The translations under genes and the position numbers were made by a program. From an uncultured Verrucomicrobiota bacterium (GTDB lineage: Bacteria > Verrucomicrobiota > Kiritimatiellia > RFP12 > UBA1067): a stretch of 5,423 nt of DNA. Of this stretch, positions 1 through 5,423 are shown piece after piece (the stretch's first letter is position 1; every line of letters begins with the position of its first letter). The DNA lies in the NCBI GenBank assembly GCA_946631345.1, contig CAMPAA010000209.1, positions 1 to 5,423 on the forward strand, in the 5' to 3' direction. The notes below the pieces were generated by a model. It saw only the letters and a program-made list of their open reading frames with translations, was not told the origin of the DNA and did not search any database.

Positions 1-1007
1 TGGCGCTTCTTGGGGACTGGAAGGGTGCTCTCGCCGAGTTCTCGAAGGTGAGCGGGGAAGTCGGACGGCTGGCAAAGGGTGATGCCGACGGCACGGCGGG
101 TGCCGCAGAACTTGGCGACTTCTGGTGGGACTACAAGACGAGCTACACGGGTGGTGAGCCGGCCTTCCGCGAGCGCGCAGCCAACTACTACCGTAAGGCG
201 ATAGCCGACGGCAAGCTTGACGGACTCAAGCGCACCCTTGTCGAACAACGCCTCGCCTCACTCTCGCATCCAGATGCAGACATGCAGGTTGTTGATACAA
301 AGCATCAAAACGACACAAAGACGGACGATAGGAAGCCTCGCGTCACGGAAGGGCGTACGTCCACACGCATCGTAACGGGTTCCTCTGGCCTCGTTCATCG
401 CTGGTCCTTCACGAACGGCTTCGCCGATTCCGTCGGGAACATCGCACCGTCCAAATACGGCAATGCCAAGGCGGAGGACGGCGTTGTCGCGCTTCAGTCC
501 GGCTCGCCGTTGGAGTTCCCCGCCGGGACTGTCCCGCTCGCTCCGTTCACAGTCCAGGTCTGGGCTTCTGCAACGGACAAGGGTATTGGTGCCGGCGACG
601 ATTTCATCTTCAAGCTCGCGCAGTCGCCGGATGGCAAGGACGACAGCGTTTTCTGGAGATGGACAGCGAACAAGAAATGGTTTTCCAGGTTCGGAGTCTT
701 TGGCAAAGAGATGAATTGCTACGCCAAGGACGGCTACCTTCTCACCGGTAAGCCTCACCTATACACTCTTACGGCGGAGAAGAATGGCAAGGGGTTGCTG
801 CTCAAGTTCTACCGTGATGACACTGTTTTTGGAACCCAGAATACGGAGTTTGCATTCAAGAAGCCCCCGATGCTCATTCTCGGCGGATTCGTCACCCCGA
901 CCTACGACGAAGTCCGCGTCTACTCCCGCGCCCTCCCCCACGCCGAAATCATCACCTCCCTCAACGAAGGGCCCGAAAATCTGCCGGAGATGGGGAAGGG
1001 GAAGTAG
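1..1007 (+). CDS. LamG-like (concanavalin A-fold) domain protein, 5' end missing
   Basis: The reading frame is open from base 3 and runs off the left edge, so 334 C-terminal residues are visible and the GTG at 48 is not a convincing start. Residues 1-90 (numbered from base 3) form a helical region with GDW, LGDFWWDY, ANYYRKA and LVEQRL. This matches a short repeat-like segment I know from planctomycete and verrucomicrobial secreted proteins, usually placed before a jelly-roll domain. Residues 90-127 are a polar linker rich in D, K and T. Residues 129-320 look like a LamG/concanavalin A-like beta-sandwich (Laminin_G_3 type): it opens with LVHRWSF and closes with the typical YDEVRVYSRALPHAEI. 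Such domains usually bind carbohydrate or protein ligands. No catalytic motif is visible and the N-terminus, including any signal peptide or enzymatic domain, lies outside the window. It ends 32 bp before the next gene with no terminator, so co-transcription is likely. Domain type is fairly sure; biological role is unknown. Confidence 0.85.
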   Translation, partial: ALLGDWKGALAEFSKVSGEVGRLAKGDADGTAGAAELGDFWWDYKTSYTGGEPAFRERAANYYRKAIADGKLDGLKRTLVEQRLASLSHPDADMQVVDTKHQNDTKTDDRKPRVTEGRTSTRIVTGSSGLVHRWSFTNGFADSVGNIAPSKYGNAKAEDGVVALQSGSPLEFPAGTVPLAPFTVQVWASATDKGIGAGDDFIFKLAQSPDGKDDSVFWRWTANKKWFSRFGVFGKEMNCYAKDGYLLTGKPHLYTLTAEKNGKGLLLKFYRDDTVFGTQNTEFAFKKPPMLILGGFVTPTYDEVRVYSRALPHAEIITSLNEGPENLPEMGKGK

Positions 1008-1023
1008 GGAATTTTACACTGAG

Positions 1024-1032
1024 AAAAGGGAG
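1024..1032 (+). promoter_or_regulatory. Ribosome binding site of the large secreted protein gene
   Basis: The purine-rich AAAAGGGAG ends 7 nt before the ATG at 1040. The spacing is normal and supports this ATG, which is immediately followed by a signal peptide. I see no -10/-35 pair in the 32-bp gap, in keeping with read-through from the gene upstream. Confidence 0.6.
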
Positions 1033-1039
1033 AATCACA

Positions 1040-1117
1040 ATGAAACATCAATCAAACGAAAAGAAAGGCCTGATTGCGGCGCTTTGGGCATCGCTTGCTA
1101 TATTTGCCGCATCGGCA
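1040..1117 (+). other. Signal peptide of the large mosaic protein
   Basis: Residues 1-26 have a basic N-region (MKHQSNEKKG), a hydrophobic core (LIAALWASLAIF) and an AxA-type cleavage site, AASA followed by EID. There is no lipobox cysteine at the cleavage point, so signal peptidase I processing is predicted, with release into the periplasm or onward export. Confidence 0.85.
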
Positions 1118-4100
1118 GAAATTGATTTCAATTCGGCCAAATTAGAGGCTGATGCAAGTTGCACCAATGACAATTTTCTAGATGCCGCCGACTTTGATTC
1201 AAACGTCGGCGCCTTTGGATGTAATATCGACGCTACGCTTGAAGAATGTGATCCTATGCCACTTTCTTGGGATGATGCTAGTGCGACAATCTGGTGGAGG
1301 TGGACGGCCAAAAGCAAGTGCAAGGCAACTTTTGATACGATTGGCACAAAATTTGATACTCTGATGGGTGTATATACTGGAGACTCTCTTTCTTCTCTTC
1401 AGACAGTTGCCATTGATGATGATGGAGCAGAAATCGGAAATGCCAGCAAAGTCGAATTTCTCGCCACAGAAGGGACAACCTACTATATTGCTGTCGGCGG
1501 CTACGGCGACACCGCAGTCGGAACGGTAATTCTAAATTCAAGAATCGATTTTGTACCAACATTCACCTATGAGGTTTTGCCGGAAAGCAATTACCTGTCA
1601 GGCGGCATCATGGTCACTGGCGCAGATCGCGTTCCAGCCAGACTTGAGATTCCTTCGGAAATCGATGGCTACACTGTCGTGGCCATTGCAGGCAATGCGT
1701 TTAATTACTGTCAAGATCTGGAGGAGGTCGTTTTACCAGACACGATGGTGGATGTAGGCCGTTCCGCCTTTGCGCAATGCTATGAACTTCGCAACATAGC
1801 CATTCCCGACAGTGTGACACATCTTGGTGATTATGCATTTTACCAATGTTATGGGCTTGAAAGTGTTTCCATCGGTGTTGGACTGAAGACTATCGGGAAG
1901 CTTGCATTTGGTTCATGCTACAGCCTTGAGTCCGTCGCGCTCGCAAATGGCCTTGAGTCGCTTGGCATCGCTGTGTTCGAGAGCTGCTATTCGCTTAAAA
2001 CAATTACTTTACCCAGCAGCGTGACGAGCATCAATTGGCAGGTTTTTAAAAACTGCCTCTCGCTGCGAACAGTCTACATGCATAGTTCGCTAAAAGGGCT
2101 GAAAAACAAAGCTTGGTTTGAAAACAGCCCAAATGCCGCGATACAATACTACAACAGCCAGACGCCCGCCGCACCTCCGCAGGTCGAGTGGATCGAGGCT
2201 ACTGAAGATTACGAGGGTGTAATAGAAGTGCGCTGGGATCTGGACGTAAATGCAGAGGTCTCAGGATATAGGCTCTATAGAGCGATGCGTCCGCATTTCC
2301 GTTTCGCGACTATGATAGCAGAAATGCCGGCCTCTGGATATGGCGAAGAAATGTCCTATTCCGATTATGATGTATCGCCGCAGTATACATATTGCTACTG
2401 GGTCGTGCCGGTCAATGACATATTTGTGGGCGAAGTCTCCAGCCCCGCCACAGGTTATTGCGATGAGGTGTTTGCAATTGCGACGGCTTCGCTTCCCGTG
2501 GGCAAGGAACTTGAACCGTACAGCCAGGCCTTGACCGTGGTCGGCGGCAATATCGAAACGCTGGAGTGGAATGCCGACGGACTGCCGCCGGGGCTGTCTA
2601 TCGCTCAAACCGGCATTGTTGGTGGTGTGCCGATTCAAGCTGGAACATATACGGTGCGAATCGGTTGCCATGACAGCGATTGGACGGTTTTTGCCGAGAC
2701 GGAACTCACGATCGAGATCGCCGAGAACGAGGATCGTAAGCCCGAAGTCCGCAGTTCGTTGCCAGCAGACGGTTCGTATCTGTTGCTGGAGCCTGGAGTG
2801 ACCATGACGTTCAACATTGATGCGTCAGATCCTGACGGGAAGGCGGTAACATATGTTTGGATGGTGGATGGTGAAGAGGTTGCCTCGGGGAGCGATGCGG
2901 CGGCAAAAGCCTATACGCTTTCGACAAGCGGAGACGCGCCGGGAACGCGCCACGATATCGTGTGCTACGTGAACGACGGCCTGTGGGAGAACATCGTGAG
3001 TGGAAAGTGGACAGCTTATGTGCCGCAGACGCTTTATGTCGATTCGGCAAACGGTAACGATTCGGCGTATGGCTCCAGTAAGGAGAGCGCGCTCGCGTCC
3101 ATTCAGTCCGCGATAGACCGATCTGCCGACGGCGACACGATTATCGTCGCTGACGGCGTTTACGCCCCGATTGAAACACGTAACCGTAGAATCGTGATCG
3201 AGAGCGAGAACGGCTACAAGAATGCGATTATAGACGGCGGACATGAAACGAATTGCGCCCTGCTCGGAGGACCGGAATCGTTCGTTGAAGGCGAGCCCGT
3301 TGGTTACGGTGAATTGTGGCAGGGGACGAATACCGTTCTTCGCGGGTTCACGCTTCGCAACGGCTATGCGACATGGGGCGCCGGAGTGACGGCGGGGACG
3401 GTCGAGAACTGCCTCATAGTCGATAACGTCGTTGAGGCGGATCCGTTCCGCTCCGTAGGACCCAACGGCATTGGCGGCGGTGCGTATCTGTCAGTCCTGC
3501 GTAATTGCACGATTACTGGCAACGCATCGGTTCCGGCGATCTCTGAAGATGATGACGGCGTCAAATATGGCGGTGTTGGCGGCGGAAGCTGGGGATCTAC
3601 GCTCTTTGATTGCATCGAGTGGGATAATGAAGAAGATCCGGGCGAAATTGGTTCGGATGGAGGTGATTGGTGGCAGGCGTCGGTTTACGAGAATTGCTGT
3701 CGCGAAGACCCGATTTTCGTCAACGTAGAGAACGGTGACTATCGACTCGCGCACATTTCATCTGCTGTTGAGGATGGCGTTGTCACTGCTGGTTGTGACA
3801 CTTCGGTTGTAGAACCCAAGACTCTGTATGTTGACTCAGTGAACGGCAATGATGATGCTGACGGCATTTCGAAGGCAAGCGCCGTCAAAACGCTGCAGGC
3901 GGCGATTGACCGCTCCTTTAATGGCGACAGGATACTTGTTGCAGATGGCACGTATGCACCAATAAAGTCTTATTCGAGGCATCTCGTCATTGAAAGCGAG
4001 AACGGCTATAAGACGACGATTATTGATGGAGAAAGGATGAGTAGCTGTGTTTTTGGCGGCTTTAATTCACGATTTTACGAACTAGCAACACCATCGACAA

Positions 4101-5005
4101 ATACAGTCATTAGGGGCTTTTCTCTGATTAACGGAAGAGATTGGATCGGAGGCGGAGTATTCGGCTGTGTAGTTGAGAAATGTCTTATTCGGAATTGCAT
4201 TGCTTACAATGAAGAGCCCGGATTTGGCGCATCATACTGCTATGGTCAAGGAGGTGGCGCAATTCACTCCGTGTTGCGTGATTGTACCGTCGTCGGCAAT
4301 ATAGCAGAAGCCTTGCAGGATGATTATGATTCTTATGTTTTAGGTGGCGAGGGTGGTGGAGTGTACGGGTGTGTTCTTGAACGGTGCATAGTGTATGGGA
4401 ACTATGGAGCGACCGAACCGGACGCATTCGATTCGAAATATTTGAGCGATAGTGTTGTGGGCGTTGATCCCCTGTTTGTCAATGCCGCGAACGGCGACTA
4501 TCGGCTTATGCCGAATTCTCCTGCCGTTGTCGATGGAGTTGCAATGGCGGGATGCGAGACAGAGGTTATGTCAGACACTGTGCCTGAATTGACGCCCGCT
4601 CAGGCGGCGGCATGGGTCTCGAATGACCTTGCGGCTCGCTATGCGAAGAGCGGCGAGAGCGCGGCGGATTACCAGAATCGGTTTGAGGCGAAGTTTGGGA
4701 GCGATCCTGTCGCAGCGATGTCGATGCCAACGGACAAGAAGGACGCGCAGGGCAACAACATGTATGTCTGGCAGGACTATGTCGCCGGCACCGACCCGAC
4801 CGACACGAACTCGGTGTTTACCGCGACGATTACGATGGTCGACGGCGTGCCGGTCGTCGAATGGTCGCCGAAGCTGAGCGCGACAGAGGAGTCGCGGAGG
4901 CGGTACACCATCTACGGCAAGGCGGGGCTTGGCGCGGGCGAGGAATGGCACTCGCCGACCAACGCGCTCGACCGGTTCTTCACGGTCGGGGTGGAGTTGC
5001 GGTAG
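1040..5005 (+). CDS. Large secreted mosaic protein: PPC-like, BspA-type LRR, FN3/Ig-like, two beta-helix modules, C-terminal tail
   Basis: This is a complete 1321-residue protein. Residues 1-26 are a Sec signal peptide (KK, hydrophobic stretch, cleavage after AASA). Residues 40-168 resemble a bacterial pre-peptidase C-terminal (PPC) beta-sandwich: TNDNFLDA, ATIWWRWTA, FDTLMGVYTG, TTYYIAVGGYG. Residues 200-353 are BspA-type LRRs (LRR_5). Residues 378-475 look like fibronectin type III, ending in YTYCYWVVPVN. Residues 477-560 fit the putative-Ig He_PIG family (GLPPGLS, GIVGGVPIQAGTYTV). Residues 567-661 are another Ig/PKD-like domain (DASDPDGKAVTYVWMVDG). Residues 662-925 and 926-1178 are two beta-helix modules, and 1180-1321 is a C-terminal tail. 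No enzyme active site is recognisable, so surface binding, adhesion or matrix function is inferred from BspA-like and beta-helix families. The C-terminus has no LPXTG and no hydrophobic PEP-CTERM-type segment. The frame is intact throughout. Domain names are from motif recognition, not profile searches. Confidence 0.93.
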   Translation: MKHQSNEKKGLIAALWASLAIFAASAEIDFNSAKLEADASCTNDNFLDAADFDSNVGAFGCNIDATLEECDPMPLSWDDASATIWWRWTAKSKCKATFDTIGTKFDTLMGVYTGDSLSSLQTVAIDDDGAEIGNASKVEFLATEGTTYYIAVGGYGDTAVGTVILNSRIDFVPTFTYEVLPESNYLSGGIMVTGADRVPARLEIPSEIDGYTVVAIAGNAFNYCQDLEEVVLPDTMVDVGRSAFAQCYELRNIAIPDSVTHLGDYAFYQCYGLESVSIGVGLKTIGKLAFGSCYSLESVALANGLESLGIAVFESCYSLKTITLPSSVTSINWQVFKNCLSLRTVYMHSSLKGLKNKAWFENSPNAAIQYYNSQTPAAPPQVEWIEATEDYEGVIEVRWDLDVNAEVSGYRLYRAMRPHFRFATMIAEMPASGYGEEMSYSDYDVSPQYTYCYWVVPVNDIFVGEVSSPATGYCDEVFAIATASLPVGKELEPYSQALTVVGGNIETLEWNADGLPPGLSIAQTGIVGGVPIQAGTYTVRIGCHDSDWTVFAETELTIEIAENEDRKPEVRSSLPADGSYLLLEPGVTMTFNIDASDPDGKAVTYVWMVDGEEVASGSDAAAKAYTLSTSGDAPGTRHDIVCYVNDGLWENIVSGKWTAYVPQTLYVDSANGNDSAYGSSKESALASIQSAIDRSADGDTIIVADGVYAPIETRNRRIVIESENGYKNAIIDGGHETNCALLGGPESFVEGEPVGYGELWQGTNTVLRGFTLRNGYATWGAGVTAGTVENCLIVDNVVEADPFRSVGPNGIGGGAYLSVLRNCTITGNASVPAISEDDDGVKYGGVGGGSWGSTLFDCIEWDNEEDPGEIGSDGGDWWQASVYENCCREDPIFVNVENGDYRLAHISSAVEDGVVTAGCDTSVVEPKTLYVDSVNGNDDADGISKASAVKTLQAAIDRSFNGDRILVADGTYAPIKSYSRHLVIESENGYKTTIIDGERMSSCVFGGFNSRFYELATPSTNTVIRGFSLINGRDWIGGGVFGCVVEKCLIRNCIAYNEEPGFGASYCYGQGGGAIHSVLRDCTVVGNIAEALQDDYDSYVLGGEGGGVYGCVLERCIVYGNYGATEPDAFDSKYLSDSVVGVDPLFVNAANGDYRLMPNSPAVVDGVAMAGCETEVMSDTVPELTPAQAAAWVSNDLAARYAKSGESAADYQNRFEAKFGSDPVAAMSMPTDKKDAQGNNMYVWQDYVAGTDPTDTNSVFTATITMVDGVPVVEWSPKLSATEESRRRYTIYGKAGLGAGEEWHSPTNALDRFFTVGVELR
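1685..2098 (+). repeat. Six tandem 69-bp repeats encoding BspA-type leucine-rich repeats
   Basis: Residues 216-353 split exactly into six 23-residue units starting at 216, 239, 262, 285, 308 and 331. The approximate consensus is [IL]G..AF..C.SL..V.LP.SV.. . The unit matches the Treponema/Bacteroides BspA-type LRR (LRR_5 family), a solenoid linked to adhesion in the founding members. Every unit has Cys at position 9 (residues 224, 247, 270, 293, 316, 339). The units have diverged at DNA level, so this is an old protein repeat and not a recent DNA duplication. The last unit (INWQVFKNCLSLRTVYM) is the most degenerate and probably caps the solenoid. Confidence 0.9.
3023..3814 (+). repeat. Beta-helix module A (choice-of-anchor Q / DUF1565-like)
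   Basis: Residues 662-925 open with TLYVDSANGND and SIQSAIDRSADGDTIIVADG, the standard entry of right-handed parallel beta-helix proteins in which a repeated event list is laid out along the helix. Short beta rungs follow (TVLRGFTLRNG, VENCLIVDN, LRNCTITGN), separated by Gly-rich turns (GIGGGAY, GGVGGGSWG). It closes with DPIFVNVENGDYRL and AGCD, as in choice-of-anchor Q domains. It aligns in register with the next module at an offset of 792 bp. No pectate lyase or other catalytic residues are evident to me. Confidence 0.8.
3815..4573 (+). repeat. Beta-helix module B, tandem copy of module A
   Basis: Residues 926-1178 repeat the plan of module A: TLYVDSVNGNDDADG, TLQAAIDRSFNGDRILVADG, LVIESENGYKTTIIDG, TNTVIRGFSLING, GGGAIHSVLRDCTVVGN, CVLERCIVYGN, then DPLFVNAANGDYRLMPNSP. 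The longest shared DNA run I found is only 14 nt, AGCGAGAACGGCTA at 3203 and 3995, so the copies are well diverged. Module B is about ten residues shorter and visibly more AT-rich than module A. Confidence 0.8.
4577..5002 (+). other. C-terminal tail domain with AGTDPTDTNS motif, possible sorting or anchoring region
   Basis: Residues 1180-1321 start with a helical segment (LTPAQAAAWVSNDLAARYA, DYQNRFEAKFGSD), then MYVWQDYVAGTDPTDTNSVF, then a predicted beta-rich end: ITMVDGVPVVEWSP, RRYTIYGKAGL, EEWHSPTN, RFFTVGVELR. The GTDPTD..S motif resembles thrombospondin type 3-like Asp-rich calcium loops and is a frequent C-terminal feature of secreted proteins in Verrucomicrobiota, from memory. A role in sorting or surface attachment is inference; the segment could equally be a structural cap of the beta-helix. 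Confidence 0.5.
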
Positions 5006-5007
5006 CG

Positions 5008-5038
5008 CTGAACGGGCGGCGGTGGATTATGGTATAAT
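5008..5038 (+). promoter_or_regulatory. Extended -10 promoter of the RHH protein gene
   Basis: A perfect TATAAT lies at 5033-5038 and is preceded by TG with a 1-nt gap (TGGTATAAT, 5030-5038), the extended -10 form recognised by sigma70-type factors. The best -35 candidate, CTGAAC at 5008-5013, is weak and 19 bp away, as expected when an extended -10 compensates. Transcription should begin near 5045, leaving a leader of about 35 nt before the ATG at 5080. Confidence 0.7.
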
Positions 5039-5065
5039 ATTGCCAATTGAAAGGTAGTAACAAAC

Positions 5066-5071
5066 AGGAGG
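5066..5071 (+). promoter_or_regulatory. Perfect Shine-Dalgarno AGGAGG deciding the RHH gene start
   Basis: AGGAGG stands 8 nt before the ATG at 5080. It picks this ATG over the in-frame TTG at 5047, which has no SD and would lie practically on the predicted transcription start. Confidence 0.85.
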
Positions 5072-5079
5072 TTGGTGTC

Positions 5080-5307
5080 ATGCCAATAACATTAACAGTG
5101 TCTCAGGCTGATGTAGAAGAAGCTGTCGCGTATGCTGAGCGCAACGGCACCTCCCTTGTGCGCCTTGTCAACGCATACATTGAGAGTGTTGTGGCCCTTG
5201 CGCGCCATGAGCGCAATGTGAAGGCGCAGAACGCATATACATTTCTGATGTCGCAGGATGATGGCGGCGTTGCAGAGGATTGGCATTTTGACCGTGACGA
5301 GGGCTGA
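5080..5307 (+). CDS. Small ribbon-helix-helix protein, antitoxin-like
   Basis: The product has 75 residues. Residues 2-8 (PITLTVS) form the beta strand that in RHH dimers inserts in the DNA major groove. Residues 10-22 (ADVEEAVAYAERN) form helix 1, the turn is NGTS at 22-25, and residues 25-45 (SLVRLVNAYIESV and onward) form helix 2. This 'AxxYAxxxGTSxSxLVxxYI' layout is typical of RHH antitoxins of the RelB/DinJ/DUF6364 kind. The C-terminal 15 or so residues (DDGGVAEDWHFDRDEG) are acidic and probably disordered, as in antitoxin tails that cover a toxin. Such proteins normally bind their own promoter as dimers. Here no toxin gene follows: rpmE begins 89 bp later. It may be an orphan antitoxin, a solitary regulator, or a protein whose partner is elsewhere. 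The gene has its own promoter and SD, so it is a separate unit from the large gene. RHH fold is fairly sure; function is not. Confidence 0.85.
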   Translation: MPITLTVSQADVEEAVAYAERNGTSLVRLVNAYIESVVALARHERNVKAQNAYTFLMSQDDGGVAEDWHFDRDEG

Positions 5308-5334
5308 AAAGAGGAAATTTTCCGGCTTCCCCCC

Positions 5335-5363
5335 TTGCGCAGCGCCGCAGAATAGAGTATAAT
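5335..5363 (+). promoter_or_regulatory. rpmE promoter
   Basis: A perfect -10 TATAAT at 5358-5363 pairs with TTGCGC at 5335-5340 as a partial -35 at the optimal 17-bp spacing. Transcription should start near 5370, giving a leader of about 27 nt. That is too short for a structured L31 autoregulatory leader RNA. Confidence 0.7.
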
Positions 5364-5380
5364 ATCCACTCAATTTCGCA

Positions 5381-5386
5381 AAGGGA
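5381..5386 (+). promoter_or_regulatory. Ribosome binding site of rpmE
   Basis: AAGGGA lies 10 nt before the ATG at 5397, a slightly long but acceptable spacing. It supports the start in a stretch that is otherwise purine-rich. Confidence 0.6.
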
Positions 5387-5396
5387 AAGAAAAGAC

Positions 5397-5423
5397 ATGA
5401 AGAAAGACATCCACCCGAACTAC
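5397..5423 (+). CDS. rpmE: Ribosomal protein L31 (bL31), 5' end only
   Basis: Only nine codons are in the window, reading MKKDIHPNY. This is the characteristic opening of bacterial large-subunit protein bL31 (MKKxIHPxY), which binds at the subunit interface and central protuberance. The start is backed by its own sigma70-type promoter and an SD. The window ends before the positions that would show whether it is the zinc-binding (CxxC) or zinc-free form. The call rests on a short match, but the motif, promoter and SD agree. Confidence 0.8.

Noticed and set aside
258..758. 166-codon open frame on the minus strand
   Set aside because: It lies fully opposite the LamG-like gene, shows no recognisable domain or SD, and has the Arg/Cys-rich look of a shadow frame in GC-rich coding DNA.
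1685..2098. Regular 69-bp period as a possible CRISPR or DNA satellite
   Set aside because: The repeats are in frame, diverged at DNA level and encode BspA-type LRRs; there is no conserved repeat/variable spacer pattern.
2825..3244. 139-codon open frame on the minus strand inside the large gene
   Set aside because: The + strand frame carries coherent Ig-like and beta-helix motifs here; the antisense product resembles nothing.
4571..4951. 126-codon minus-strand frame opposite the C-terminal tail
   Set aside because: Arg-rich shadow of the GC-rich tail, with no RBS or domain.
5047..5079. TTG at 5047 as start of the small RHH protein (86 residues)
   Set aside because: It lies on the predicted transcription start, lacks an SD, and the perfect AGGAGG points to the ATG at 5080, where the RHH strand also begins.
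5313..5323. Palindrome GGAAATTTTCC after the RHH gene as a terminator
   Set aside because: The arms are 5 AT-rich base pairs with a one-base centre and no U-tract follows, so it cannot form a real terminator hairpin.
5336..5349. Inverted repeat TGCG/CGCA inside the rpmE promoter as an operator
   Set aside because: Four-base arms in GC-rich DNA are expected by chance, and no second copy is seen near the RHH promoter.
5092..5373. Minus-strand frames over the RHH gene as a possible missing toxin
   Set aside because: They run through the rpmE promoter and the RHH coding frame, show no RelE, PIN or HicA features, and overlap each other in several frames as shadows do.

Overview
The window looks like chromosomal sequence from a Verrucomicrobiota/Kiritimatiellota-type (PVC group) bacterium, probably one of the gut or rumen lineages. 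This is an inference from protein style. A secreted LamG-like protein sits beside a very large secreted mosaic protein that combines BspA-type leucine-rich repeats, beta-helix 'choice-of-anchor Q' modules and a C-terminal 'AGTDPTDTNS' tail, a combination I associate with these bacteria. No 16S or other decisive marker gene is present.

Layout, all on the + strand. (1) Bases 1-1007 hold the 3' part of a gene whose product has a small helical 'GDW...WWDY...YYRKA' region followed by a concanavalin A/LamG-like beta-sandwich. (2) After 32 bp with no terminator comes a complete 1321-residue secreted protein (1040-5005). In order it has a signal peptide, a PPC-like domain, six 23-residue BspA-type LRRs, an FN3-like domain, a putative-Ig (He_PIG) domain, a further Ig/PKD-like domain, two tandem beta-helix modules, and a roughly 140-residue C-terminal tail. 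(3) A short spacer carries a clear extended -10 promoter and a perfect AGGAGG. It serves a 75-residue ribbon-helix-helix (antitoxin-like) protein at 5080-5307, with no toxin gene next to it. (4) A second promoter (TTGCGC, 17 bp, TATAAT) drives rpmE, ribosomal protein L31, of which only the first nine codons (MKKDIHPNY) lie in the window.

The first two genes are probably co-transcribed and encode exported, surface or extracellular proteins with binding-type folds. I see no catalytic domain in either. The last two genes each have their own promoter and are probably unrelated housekeeping or regulatory units. The most notable points are the mosaic composition of the large gene (about 38% to 63% GC in sampled stretches, including a marked difference between its two tandem beta-helix modules), its C-terminal tail as a candidate sorting or anchoring domain, and the orphan antitoxin-like gene. 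I found no CRISPR array, transposase, tRNA or rRNA.
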